Below, piece by piece: positions 48,272 to 56,422 of a DNA stretch of 64,000 nucleotides. A model generated the notes under the pieces. That model was not told the origin of the DNA, did no database searches, and saw nothing but the letters and a program-made list of their open reading frames with translations. The position numbers and the translations under genes were made by a program. The stretch is from SAR116 cluster alpha proteobacterium HIMB100 (lineage in GTDB: Bacteria > Pseudomonadota > Alphaproteobacteria > Puniceispirillales > Puniceispirillaceae). The DNA lies in NCBI GenBank assembly GCA_000238815.2, contig AFXB01000001.1, positions 62,001-126,000 on the forward strand. The letters run 5' to 3'. Position 1 is the stretch's first letter, and each line of letters opens with the position of its first letter.

Positions 48272-49267
48272 ATGTTTGCGCAAAACCCGTTGTCTGAACC
48301 AAAATTATTTATCATCCATGAAAATGAAGAATGGACGAAGCCGCTTATCACAGCCTTGGAAAGCCGTAACATTCCTTTTACTGACTGGAATATGTCGTCA
48401 GCAGTTCTGGATTTATCCCGGCCTGCGCCTGAAGGGGTTTTTTACAATCGGATGAGCGCCTCTTCGCATACGCGGGGAAACCGTTTTGCACCAGAGATGA
48501 GCATTGGCGTTCTTGCCTGGCTTGAATCGCAAGGTCGGATCACATTTAATGGTCGTTCTGCATTGAATCTGGAAATCTCTAAGCTTGTTCAATATGCGGC
48601 GCTTGAAAAGGTGGAACTTTTGGTTCCGCAGACGATCGCTGTTTCTGTGCGAGAAGATATTATAAAAGCTTATCAAAAACTTCCTTTAGATGAAGTTATT
48701 ACGAAACATAACCGTGCTGGTAAGGGGCTTGGGGTGCAACTGCTCAGATCAGCAGCTGCGGCGAAAGAGCATATTGAAAGCCCGCAGTTTGAAGAGTCTG
48801 TGGACGGCCTCACACTTGTACAACAATATATCCAACCGGCAGATGGGACCATTACCCGTGTTGAGTTTATCGGCCGTGAATTTCTTTATGCAGTGAAGGT
48901 TGATGCATCTAACGGGTTCGAACTTTGTCCTGCTGATGTATGCTCGCTTGAAGCAGGCTTTTGCGCGACTGCGGATAATGCAAAATTTCCGTTTGATATC
49001 ATCCCCGATTTTGAAAAGACGCAAGCTGGCCGTGAATTGATACCGAAAATGCAGGCAGTGATGGATAATGAAGGGCTTGATGTCGCGGGCTTTGAATTTG
49101 TAACTGATGGTTCTGGTCATCATTATTGCTATGACATAAATACAAACACTAATTACAATAGTGACGCTGAAGCACGCCACGGCATTTACGCAATGGATTG
49201 TTTGGCAGCCTATTTGGGTGCAGAGCTGGCAGACGCCTATAAACAAGACTTTGAAAAGGCAAGCTAA
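48272..49267 (+). CDS. ATP-grasp domain ligase (RimK-like)
   Basis: The 331-aa protein has an N-terminal pre-ATP-grasp region (LFIIHENEEWTKPLITALES, VFYNRMSASSHTRGN) and an ATP-grasp fold with VITKHNRAGKGLGVQL (phosphate and ATP binding). The metal-binding segment CYDINTNTNYN lies near the C-terminus. It resembles RimK / alpha-L-glutamate ligases, which join an amino acid to a carboxylate through an acylphosphate. The substrate is unknown. The ATG at 48272 has AGAGGA upstream. Starts at 48191 or 48254 lack a ribosome site and would add a Phe-rich leader. It is a lone gene, convergent with the nitroreductase. Confidence 0.85.
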   Translation: MFAQNPLSEPKLFIIHENEEWTKPLITALESRNIPFTDWNMSSAVLDLSRPAPEGVFYNRMSASSHTRGNRFAPEMSIGVLAWLESQGRITFNGRSALNLEISKLVQYAALEKVELLVPQTIAVSVREDIIKAYQKLPLDEVITKHNRAGKGLGVQLLRSAAAAKEHIESPQFEESVDGLTLVQQYIQPADGTITRVEFIGREFLYAVKVDASNGFELCPADVCSLEAGFCATADNAKFPFDIIPDFEKTQAGRELIPKMQAVMDNEGLDVAGFEFVTDGSGHHYCYDINTNTNYNSDAEARHGIYAMDCLAAYLGAELADAYKQDFEKAS

Positions 49268-49289
49268 CCCCCTTTTGCCCTGTTGAAGA

Positions 49290-49309
49290 GGGGCGTGCCG
49301 GGACGCCCC
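49290..49309. terminator. Hairpin between two convergent genes
   Basis: GGGGCGT (49290-49296) pairs with ACGCCCC (49303-49309) across a 6-base loop, between the ends of the ATP-grasp and nitroreductase genes. There is no T tract directly after it on either strand, so it is a weak candidate. Confidence 0.35.
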
Positions 49310-49332
49310 ACAGACGTGATTGAGTCCCGTTT

Positions 49333-50019
49333 TTAAAAAACAGACAGGATTTCAGCTTGTGTCTTCTTGTTCAAAGACGCTTTTGGGACGGTCGCACCGG
49401 CCGCCGGATAGCCGACAGGAATAATCATAACAGGCTTTTCATTCTGCGGTCGTTTACATAAGTCATTTAAAAATGACATTGGGTTTGGTGTATGGATTAA
49501 ACAGCTGAGGCCGCAATTATGCAACGCTGTTACCAGGATTCCGGTGGCGATGCCCACACTTTCAGGCACATAATAATGCTTATATCGTGTTCCATCTTCA
49601 GCTAGCCCGTACCGCTGCGCAAATACAACGATAAGCCAGGGTGCCTTTGTGAGATGAGGTTTGAGAGGCCCTGTGCCGATCGGTTCAAGAGCAGCGAGCC
49701 ATTCATCACCGCCACCGCCATCATAAAAAGCTGTTTCCTCAGCCTCTGCTGCCTCTCTTATCTTTTGTTTCATATCTGTATTGCGAATGGCCACAAAATG
49801 CCAGGGCTGTTGATTTGCTCCGGAAGGGGCCCGTGCAGCGGTAGCTATAGCTGTATGAATCAACTCCTCATCGATGTCCTTCTCCTCATAGTCTCTTATC
49901 GAATGTCGTTTTGACATCTGATCATAAAAGTTTTTTGCCCGCATTTTCGCTTCATCTGCGCTCAGCGGATGTTGTTCAGGCAAAACGACTGGCTCATAGC
50001 CCTTTTTTGTGGGGGTCAT
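49333..50019 (-). CDS. Nitroreductase-family flavoprotein
   Basis: The 228-aa protein has the FMN-binding pattern of the nitroreductase / iodotyrosine-deiodinase-like group: RHSIRDYEEKDID, ARAPSGANQQPWHFVAI, then EWLAALEPIG, APWLIVVFAQRYG and PESVGIATGILVTALHNCGL. The C-terminus has PVMIIPVGYPA. It is cytosolic and probably dimeric, using NAD(P)H or acting on aromatic substrates. The specific substrate is unknown. The about 280 bases upstream (50020-50301) hold AT-rich DNA, likely containing divergent promoters, and no gene. Confidence 0.88.
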   Translation of the reverse strand: MTPTKKGYEPVVLPEQHPLSADEAKMRAKNFYDQMSKRHSIRDYEEKDIDEELIHTAIATAARAPSGANQQPWHFVAIRNTDMKQKIREAAEAEETAFYDGGGGDEWLAALEPIGTGPLKPHLTKAPWLIVVFAQRYGLAEDGTRYKHYYVPESVGIATGILVTALHNCGLSCLIHTPNPMSFLNDLCKRPQNEKPVMIIPVGYPAAGATVPKASLNKKTQAEILSVF

Positions 50020-50307
50020 TGCATGTCATCCCGAATATTCAGCAAATCAGAAAACTGGAACAATTGTCTGTTAAATTTGCCTTCTCGTCACGCAGAATGT
50101 TCGAATCAATCCTGAGGAGGCAAGATGCTTCTGTTTTCTGTGCTTTATTAAATTTTAGCAGAATATTTCTCAAATGAGAAAATATAAGAATTTTAGACGA
50201 TAACTTATCGTTAGATTATTCAGTTTATTGCATTTAACTTTTTTAATTTAGTTTTTTCTTAAATTAAGTTAAGACTCTGAGGTAAGAACCATGATGAGGA
50301 GATGAAC

Positions 50308-50844
50308 ATGAAGAAAATAGCGTTGCTGTGTGTGGGTGGAATATTGGCTTTAATGGCGTCGTCAGTACGCGCACAAGACGCAACAGGGGCTGTGCCCTCG
50401 CTTGCTGATGTGATGAGCTCTATGTCCTCTGAGGAAGTCACTCAGATGGAAAGTGATGTATCTTCAGGTGGCTCTTTGTCGATGGATATGGATGTCACGA
50501 TTGAGGCAGCGGTGAGTGATGCTGTATCAGAAGGTTTAATCAGCGCAGAGCAAGCAGAAGATGCTGCTGCGACATTGGAAATCGTGTCATCTAACGCAGA
50601 ATTTTTCAACTTTGACATTTTGGAAGCTATTGGCGATGTGGTTGCTTCAGGTGAATTCAGCATGGAAGAGGTGCGCCAGACATTGGAAGGTTTCAATACA
50701 TTGTCTGATGCCGGCAAAAGCCTGGTCGGGAATGAAGCCTTTGATGCAACTGACACCGCTGATGGGTCGCTGTTCAGCCAGCTGTCTGATGCGGATAAGG
50801 CCATTGTTCTTAATAACATGCCAGTTGTAGGTAACGATTCTTAA
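50308..50844 (+). CDS. Secreted protein, paralogue 1 of a tandem pair
   Basis: I do not recognise this family. A signal peptide (MKKIALLCVGGILALMASSV, cut after VRA) is followed by an acidic mature protein with helical heptads. Landmarks shared with the next gene are VPSLADVMSSM, an EGLISAEQAEDAAATLEIV block, NAEFFNFDILEAIGDVV, SGEFSMEEVRQTLEGFN and LSDADKAIVLNNMP. There are no cysteines in the mature part and no lipobox. GAGGAG lies six bases before ATG 50308, so that start is preferred over ATG 50302. It is the first gene of a three-gene unit with a barrel protein. Confidence 0.75.
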   Translation: MKKIALLCVGGILALMASSVRAQDATGAVPSLADVMSSMSSEEVTQMESDVSSGGSLSMDMDVTIEAAVSDAVSEGLISAEQAEDAAATLEIVSSNAEFFNFDILEAIGDVVASGEFSMEEVRQTLEGFNTLSDAGKSLVGNEAFDATDTADGSLFSQLSDADKAIVLNNMPVVGNDS

Positions 50845-50883
50845 TCTGATGACGTTGATGGCGTCGTGTTAAGGGAGTAAATA

Positions 50884-51474
50884 ATGCGTAAATTAATCCT
50901 CAGCCTGACTGTGTCGGCCTTTTTTGTTCCGTTCTGTGCTTCAGCGCAGGAAACAGGAGCAGTGGAAATCCCCTCTTTGGCTGATGTCGTCTCAAATATG
51001 GATGCATCTGAATTATCAGAAATGGAAAGCTCCATTGCTGAGATGGGCTCTATCGCGGTGGATGTTGATATCGCTGTTGATGCCACTGTTGAAGCCGCAG
51101 TTTCAGAAGCTATCGAAGAGGGGTTGATCTCAGCAGAAGAGGCGGCGGATGCAACGGCGTCTCTTTCACTGGTTGCTGATAACGCGCAATTCTTCAACTT
51201 CGATATTTTGGATGCAATTGCGTCGATTGTTGAAAGTGGTGAGTTTACAATGGCTGAGGTTCGTTCAACCTTGGAAGGCTTTAACTCTCTTTCAGAGGCA
51301 GGCAAAACGGTAGTCGGACAAGAGAGCTTTGACTATATCGCTGCTCATGACAGCGACCACGATGATTACGCATCAGCGAAGGCGCAGTGGGACAGTTTGT
51401 CAGGTGCCGATCAGGCTGTGGTTGAAAACCAGATGACAGCGATCACAGAATGCCGTCCAGCAGGGTCCTGCTAA
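50884..51474 (+). CDS. Secreted protein, paralogue 2 of a tandem pair
   Basis: It aligns along its full length with the preceding gene: IPSLADVVSNM, EEGLISAEEAADATASLSLV, NAQFFNFDILDAIASIV, SGEFTMAEVRSTLEGFNSLS and LSGADQAVVENQM. It has its own signal peptide (cut after CASA) and an extra loop with HDSDHDDY, which could bind metal, and it ends in a Cys pair (ECRPAGSC). The 196-aa product is acidic. The AAGGGAG ribosome site sits 39 bases after the first paralogue, so the pair arose by tandem duplication and is co-transcribed. Its function is unknown. Confidence 0.75.
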   Translation: MRKLILSLTVSAFFVPFCASAQETGAVEIPSLADVVSNMDASELSEMESSIAEMGSIAVDVDIAVDATVEAAVSEAIEEGLISAEEAADATASLSLVADNAQFFNFDILDAIASIVESGEFTMAEVRSTLEGFNSLSEAGKTVVGQESFDYIAAHDSDHDDYASAKAQWDSLSGADQAVVENQMTAITECRPAGSC

Positions 51475-51500
51475 TCATATTTCACTGAACCCCGATAAAC

Positions 51501-51521
51501 ACACCATCAAGTAGATGGTGT
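51501..51521 (+). promoter_or_regulatory. Hairpin in the leader of the barrel gene
   Basis: A perfect 8-bp stem ACACCATC/GATGGTGT with loop AAGTA lies between the second secreted paralogue and the outer-membrane protein. With no T tract it may be an mRNA processing or stability element rather than a terminator. Confidence 0.4.
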
Positions 51522-51543
51522 AAAGAGAGGCTTGTAGCTGGTC

Positions 51544-52872
51544 ATGAAACAATATTTGAACCGTCAGAACATCATGGTCCTAGTGATTGGATCATTATTT
51601 ATGTTCGGGCCGATCCAGTCAAATGCATCGACCCTCACAGATGAACAGGTATCAGAATTGCGCGGAGAAGCGCAGCAATTTCTGATCGATAAGAAGCCTG
51701 AAGATGCCCTCGCCAAGATTGTTCAAGTCATTATTGCGCGCCCAGCTGACCTTGCGGCACGTTTCTTCAGGTCACAAATTCTTGTGTCTCTCGGGCGCGG
51801 TGAAGAAGTACGTCAAGAGCTTGAGCTTATGACAACGCTCAAGATTCCTCAGGCAGACAAAGACAAAGCCAAGCAATTAATCGAAGCAATTGACAAGATG
51901 GGTCGCCGGTTTTCTGGCAGTTTTACGCTCAAAGCCGGGCTGGGTTATGGGAATAATGTCAGCTCTTGGCCTAATGGGGGGGAAACAACCTCATCTACTG
52001 GCGTAAATGCGGGGATGCCTGACCCGATCTACAAAAAATATGACCGGATTGATGATACAATTCGTTCAGCCTCTGTATCTTTCAGCGGGTCCTATTTTTT
52101 GAATGATGCGCGGAGTTTTAAAACAAATTTTGGGTTTTCCTCGAGCTATAAAAATGCAGCTGATACGGTCAGCCTTGATTCAAAGCTGTTTTCCGTTCGT
52201 GTTGGTCTTCAGTCCGACTTCGACAGTGGGATGACAGTCAAAGGAAATCTGTCAAAGACAAGTCTGAACCGGGTGAATGATAAAGCGGGCACTACCGTAA
52301 ATTCAGATATTTCAATTACCGGAATGGATGTTGAGCTGTCGCAAAAGCTTACAGATCGGTTGACTTTGGGGTATAAGTTGGCGTCATCGCAAAACAGAAA
52401 TACAAAAATCACCAAAGCGAAGGATTCAGATGCAAACAGCCTTGCGCATAGTGTTTATCTGGGCTCGCCTATTGGTGGGACGGCATATGGCCGGCTGACA
52501 GGGACAATAAATCAGTCCAGAGCTGCAGAGAACCGGCAAGCGAATAAGAAAAAAGCCGATAAGGACAGTAAATCGCTGTCAGGGCTGTTGGTTAAGGTGC
52601 TGCCTCATAATCAGCGCATAATCGCAACGGTTAGCTTTAGTCAAACCTCTCACCTAAATAGTGCCAATTCCATTAACAATAAAAAACGTCTAGATAAAAC
52701 GCAATCCGCCACCCTTGGGTACACAATTAAAGGGGAAGAAATCTGGTCGCCTCTTGGTGATATCTCGTTTGCCGTTGATGGAACCTATTCAAAAACAAGC
52801 TCCAATCAGGCGTCAGCACGTGTGCATGCGAAGACCATCACGCTGTCTGTGTCCCGCAAGTTTGAGATGTGA
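51544..52872 (+). CDS. Outer-membrane beta-barrel with N-terminal TPR-like region (Slam-like layout)
   Basis: A signal peptide (cut after SNA, about residue 28) is followed by a helical region of about 90 residues with TPR character (AQQFLIDKKPEDALAKIVQ, PADLAARFFRSQILVSLGRGEE). A barrel follows from about 120 to the end, starting SGSFTLKAGLGYGNNVSSW, with alternating strands such as LTLGYKLASSQNRN. The last strand is ITLSVSRKFEM. This TPR-plus-barrel order resembles Slam / DUF560 proteins, which export lipoproteins, but sequence identity to Slam cannot be claimed by eye. It is in one unit with two secreted paralogues, which might be its cargo or partners. An intrinsic terminator follows. Confidence 0.75.
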   Translation: MKQYLNRQNIMVLVIGSLFMFGPIQSNASTLTDEQVSELRGEAQQFLIDKKPEDALAKIVQVIIARPADLAARFFRSQILVSLGRGEEVRQELELMTTLKIPQADKDKAKQLIEAIDKMGRRFSGSFTLKAGLGYGNNVSSWPNGGETTSSTGVNAGMPDPIYKKYDRIDDTIRSASVSFSGSYFLNDARSFKTNFGFSSSYKNAADTVSLDSKLFSVRVGLQSDFDSGMTVKGNLSKTSLNRVNDKAGTTVNSDISITGMDVELSQKLTDRLTLGYKLASSQNRNTKITKAKDSDANSLAHSVYLGSPIGGTAYGRLTGTINQSRAAENRQANKKKADKDSKSLSGLLVKVLPHNQRIIATVSFSQTSHLNSANSINNKKRLDKTQSATLGYTIKGEEIWSPLGDISFAVDGTYSKTSSNQASARVHAKTITLSVSRKFEM

Positions 52873-52930
52873 GTAAAATGCGACGGCATTGATGATAAAT
52901 CGTCATCGCGAGACGGTAAGAAAATAATCA

Positions 52931-52958
52931 GCCCTGCAACATTTTGCAGGGCTTTTTT
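52931..52958 (+). terminator. Intrinsic terminator after the secreted-protein/barrel unit
   Basis: A perfect 9-bp stem GCCCTGCAA (52931-52939) / TTGCAGGGC (52944-52952) with a 4-base loop is followed by six T residues. Confidence 0.93.
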
Positions 52959-53042
52959 ATGCCCACTATGTTGCCAAAAGAGGAATAAACCAATGAAATC
53001 AGAGGATAGAAGATAGCTATTCTAATACAATTAAGATCAGTT

Positions 53043-53072
53043 TTGCAGAAAATCTGTATTTTGATGTATCAT
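53043..53072 (+). promoter_or_regulatory. Candidate promoter of the polyol operon
   Basis: TTGCAG (53043-53048) and TATCAT (53067-53072, five of six consensus bases) are 18 bases apart. This lies in the 300-base gap before the binding-protein gene, leaving a leader of about 95 bases. Confidence 0.4.
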
Positions 53073-53081
53073 TTAGTATCA
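53066..53081 (+). repeat. GTATCA direct repeat, 10-bp period, polyol operon leader
   Basis: GTATCA occurs at 53066-53071 and again at 53076-53081, exactly one helical turn apart, overlapping the candidate -10 box. It could be an operator for the AraC-type regulator encoded in the operon, but two 6-mers alone are weak evidence. Confidence 0.3.
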
Positions 53082-53174
53082 GTTTATGGTTGCATCGTAC
53101 TAGAAGAAATGACGGGAATAACGCCAACTTAATCCTGTCGGAATGTTTCCGTCGTTTTCTATTGGGAGGACACT

Positions 53175-54458
53175 ATGAAAACTCTACGCTTGTCAGCGTT
53201 AGCTATGGCGGCTGCTGTTGGTTTCAGCGGTATTGCCCAAGCTACTGAACTCACGATTGCCATCGTGAATAACGGCCACATGATCAACATGCAGAAAGTG
53301 GCTGAGGCTTACACAAAAGACACAGGTGTGAAGCTGAACTGGGTATCACTGGAAGAAGGCGTGCTTCGTGAGCAGGTCACTTCAGATACAGCAACTGGCG
53401 GTGGTCAGTATGACATCATCAATATTGGTATGCAGGAAGCGCCAATCTGGGGTGCTGCCGGCTGGATTGAGCCTCTGAATTTTGGTTCATCATACGATGT
53501 TGACGACATGCTGCCAGCTATCCGTAACGGCCTGTCCCATAATGGCACACTGTATGCTGCGCCATTCTATGGCGAGTCATCAATGGTTATGTATCGTAAG
53601 GATCTGACCGACGCCGCTGGCGTAACAGTCCGTGACAATGATACATGGTCAAGCATCAAGGCAGCTGCCGCTGCAATCCACAACCCAGATGCGGGTGTTT
53701 ATGGTGCATGTCTGCGGGGTAAGCCAGGTTGGGGTGACAACATGGCGTTCATCACCACAGTTGTGAACTCATTCGGTGGTGCATGGTTCGATAAGGATAT
53801 GCGTCCAACAATCGATTCACAGCAGTGGCACGATGCCATTAACTTCTATGTTGATCTGCTGGGTAACTACGGCCCTCCAGGTTCAGAAGGTAACTCATTT
53901 AACGAAATTTTGGCTCTGTACAACGAAGGTAAATGTGGCATGTGGATTGACGCAACAATCGCTGCTTCATTCCTGAAAGTTGACGGTGTTGCTTACGCTC
54001 AGTCACCAAATGCAGGTAACCCTGTTGGTGCAAACTGGCTGTGGGCATGGGCGATGGCTGTACCTGCTGGTTCACCAAACGCTGAAGAGTCAAAGAAGTT
54101 CATCGAGTGGGCAACTTCAAAAGACTACATCAAAGCTGTTGCAAACCACCCAGAATTTGGTTGGGGCTCAGTGCCAACAGGTACACGTTCATCAACATAT
54201 GCATATCCTGAGTTCCAGGCTGTTGCTGGTTTCGCTGCCGCTGAAATGGCCGCTATCGAATCAGCTGCTCCTGAAGCAACAGATGTGAAGCCATATGTAG
54301 GTGTGCAGTTTGCAGCAATTCCAGAATTCCCAGAAGTGGGTTCTGCCGTTGCTCAAGAAATGGCTGCTGCTCTGTCAGGTGCGAAGTCAGTTGCTGATGC
54401 CCTGGCGGCATCACAGGCAGCTGCAGAAGCTATCATGTCTGAAGCAGGTTATTTCTAA
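53175..54458 (+). CDS. Polyol ABC transporter substrate-binding protein (SmoE/MtlE-like)
   Basis: This periplasmic solute-binding protein belongs to extracellular family 1. The signal peptide MKTLRLSALAMAAAVGFSG ends at AQA (residue 23). The mature protein starts ELTIAIVNNGHMINMQKVAE and has YDIINIGMQEAPIWGAAGWI, YAAPFYGESSMVMYRKDL and GKCGMWIDATIAASFL, the pattern of sorbitol/mannitol binding proteins. GGGAGG precedes the ATG. Codons are strongly biased (Ser mostly TCA, Phe TTC, Tyr TAC, Asn AAC), unlike the permeases that follow, suggesting very high expression. The operon's dehydrogenase supports a sugar-alcohol ligand. Confidence 0.92.
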   Translation: MKTLRLSALAMAAAVGFSGIAQATELTIAIVNNGHMINMQKVAEAYTKDTGVKLNWVSLEEGVLREQVTSDTATGGGQYDIINIGMQEAPIWGAAGWIEPLNFGSSYDVDDMLPAIRNGLSHNGTLYAAPFYGESSMVMYRKDLTDAAGVTVRDNDTWSSIKAAAAAIHNPDAGVYGACLRGKPGWGDNMAFITTVVNSFGGAWFDKDMRPTIDSQQWHDAINFYVDLLGNYGPPGSEGNSFNEILALYNEGKCGMWIDATIAASFLKVDGVAYAQSPNAGNPVGANWLWAWAMAVPAGSPNAEESKKFIEWATSKDYIKAVANHPEFGWGSVPTGTRSSTYAYPEFQAVAGFAAAEMAAIESAAPEATDVKPYVGVQFAAIPEFPEVGSAVAQEMAAALSGAKSVADALAASQAAAEAIMSEAGYF

Positions 54459-54477
54459 TAATATACTCCACACAAGG

Positions 54478-54506
54478 AAAGGCCAGGTCAGTTTGATCTG
54501 GCCTTT
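54478..54506 (+). terminator. Hairpin between binding protein and permease genes
   Basis: A 13-bp stem (54478-54490 with 54494-54506, one G-T pair) has a 3-base loop. It lacks a good T tract (TTTCTTG follows), so it is probably a partial terminator or an RNA-stabilising element that keeps the binding-protein message in excess over the membrane genes. Confidence 0.7.
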
Positions 54507-54579
54507 CTTGCCCATCGGGTAAAGTCACTTTAGTCACTATTTTTTAAACGCTTTTATCTCTTTCAAGGAGTCTGGGGTC

Positions 54580-55521
54580 ATGTCTAATCGTACACTACCT
54601 CGCTTACTGCAAACTCCTGCTGTCTTGCTCTTGCTGATGTGGATGCTTGTCCCGCTTGGCATGACTTTGTTCTTTTCATTTATCCGCTATGTTCTCAACA
54701 ATCTTCGTCGTCCGGAATGGACCTCACCGAATATTGATAACTGGCGGGGTTTTGGCAATTACGAATATGTATTGTATCAGGCCAAGGATTTTTGGTTTGC
54801 GGTACAGAACAGCTTGTTCATTGTGTCGAGCGTGATTCTGCTGACGGTGGGGTTGGGGCTGGCAATTGCTGTTCTGATTAACCGGTCATTTCCTGGCCGC
54901 GGTATTGTCAGGGTTTTGTTGATCTCTCCGTTTTTTGTCATGCCCGCCGTGAATGCGGTGCTGTGGATCAATATGATTCTTGATCCTGTGCTGGGTCTGA
55001 ACGGGTTGGCGGTTGCCGGTATAAATGAAACTGTCTCTGCCCTGCAGAAAGTGCCGCTGCTTGGCTATTTCTTTTCCTTATGGCCAGAAATTGAACCTGT
55101 GTCTTTCCGTGCAACCCAAACCTCTGCTCTGGCTGTTATCATTATGGTGACCTGGCAGTGGACACCATTTGCAGTACTTATTTTCATGACGTCCTTGCAG
55201 TCAGAAGATCAGCAGCAAAAAGAGGCCGCAATATTGGACGGGGCAGGGGCTTGGTCACAATTCCGCTACCTTACGCTTCCTCATCTGGCGCGGCCCATAG
55301 CGATTGTGGTGATGATCCAAGCGATTTTTCATCTGTCTTTATATGCTGAAATAGAGATTGTCAGTCGTGGTAACGGAAATAAAAACCTGCCTTATCTGAT
55401 CGGGGAATTTGCCTCGAATAATATTGGGGCGGCGAGTGCGACAGGTATTCTGGCGGTCATTCTTGCCAATATTGTGGCTATTTTCCTGCTTCGCCTCATT
55501 GGCAAAAGCCTTATGGATTAG
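54580..55521 (+). CDS. Polyol ABC transporter permease 1 (SmoF/MtlF-like)
   Basis: This is a MalF-type inner-membrane permease of 313 aa with about six transmembrane helices, starting with LLLLMWMLVPLGMTLFFSF. The EAA loop that contacts the ATPase reads KEAAILDGAGAWSQFRYLTLPHL. A conserved periplasmic loop with two tryptophans (RPEWTSPNIDNWRGFGNYEYV) is typical of the sorbitol/mannitol subgroup. AAGGAG precedes ATG 54580. The second permease starts 11 bases after its stop. Confidence 0.92.
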   Translation: MSNRTLPRLLQTPAVLLLLMWMLVPLGMTLFFSFIRYVLNNLRRPEWTSPNIDNWRGFGNYEYVLYQAKDFWFAVQNSLFIVSSVILLTVGLGLAIAVLINRSFPGRGIVRVLLISPFFVMPAVNAVLWINMILDPVLGLNGLAVAGINETVSALQKVPLLGYFFSLWPEIEPVSFRATQTSALAVIIMVTWQWTPFAVLIFMTSLQSEDQQQKEAAILDGAGAWSQFRYLTLPHLARPIAIVVMIQAIFHLSLYAEIEIVSRGNGNKNLPYLIGEFASNNIGAASATGILAVILANIVAIFLLRLIGKSLMD

Positions 55522-55532
55522 GGGGCAAAATA

Positions 55533-56369
55533 ATGGCAGCAACACATCAGACAACAGGTTTCGGTAAAATCCTCCTGCCCATTTTGGCTTGGGTAGTCGC
55601 GCTTTTGTTTTTCTTTCCGATTTTCTGGATGGTTCTGACCAGTTTCAAAACCGATGCCGATGCGGTTAAACCTGAGTTTTTGTTTGTGTTTTCCCCGACA
55701 TTAGAAAACTACCTGAATATGACAGAAAATTATGATTATTGGCGATTTGCCGTTAATTCAACAATCACTTCTGTTTTTGCCACCTTATTCACATTAGCCG
55801 TGGGAGTGCCGGCGGCATATGCAATGGCGTTTGATCCCAGCCGGCATACTAAGGATATCTTGGTCTGGATGTTGTCAACCAAGATGCTGCCTGCTGCAGC
55901 TGTTCTGTATCCAATGACATTTTTGACAAAAAATATGTTGGGGATTTATGACACGCACTTCCTGGTAATTATGGTCCTTAGCCTGATTAATATGCCAATT
56001 GTGATTTGGATGCTGTTCACCTATTTCAAAGAAATTCCGAAAGAAATTATTGAAGCGGGAAAAATGGATGGTGTCAGTATCTGGGGTGAAATGCGGGATA
56101 TTGTGTTGCCTCTGGCGTGGGGCGGGTTGGCCTCTACAGCTTTGCTCTGTTTCATTTTCTGCTGGAATGAGGCGTATTGGACGGTTCGTCTGACCACAAC
56201 AGAAGCCGCAACGCTGTCAAAGCTTATTGAAGGGAACCGTGCTCCAGAAGGGCTGTTCTTTGGGCGTCTATCGGCTGTATCAACAGCTGCTGTGGGCCCG
56301 ATCGTTGTACTGGGATGGTTCTGCCAAAAACAGCTGGTCCGCGGTTTGACATTCGGGGCGGTGAAATGA
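55533..56369 (+). CDS. Polyol ABC transporter permease 2 (SmoG/MtlG-like)
   Basis: This is a MalG-type permease of 278 aa with six predicted helices. It has the family entry WVVALLFFFPIFWMVLTSFK and an EAA loop EIPKEIIEAGKMDGVSIWGE followed by IVLPLAWGGLAST. It forms the membrane channel with the preceding permease. GGGGG precedes the ATG. The C-terminal FCQKQLVRGLTFGAVK matches the usual end of MalG-type permeases. Confidence 0.92.
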   Translation: MAATHQTTGFGKILLPILAWVVALLFFFPIFWMVLTSFKTDADAVKPEFLFVFSPTLENYLNMTENYDYWRFAVNSTITSVFATLFTLAVGVPAAYAMAFDPSRHTKDILVWMLSTKMLPAAAVLYPMTFLTKNMLGIYDTHFLVIMVLSLINMPIVIWMLFTYFKEIPKEIIEAGKMDGVSIWGEMRDIVLPLAWGGLASTALLCFIFCWNEAYWTVRLTTTEAATLSKLIEGNRAPEGLFFGRLSAVSTAAVGPIVVLGWFCQKQLVRGLTFGAVK

Positions 56370-56422
56370 TGAGGTCTGTCCTGTTGTTTTGGTCTTCTGA
56401 ACAGTCATTTGGGTGACGGATT

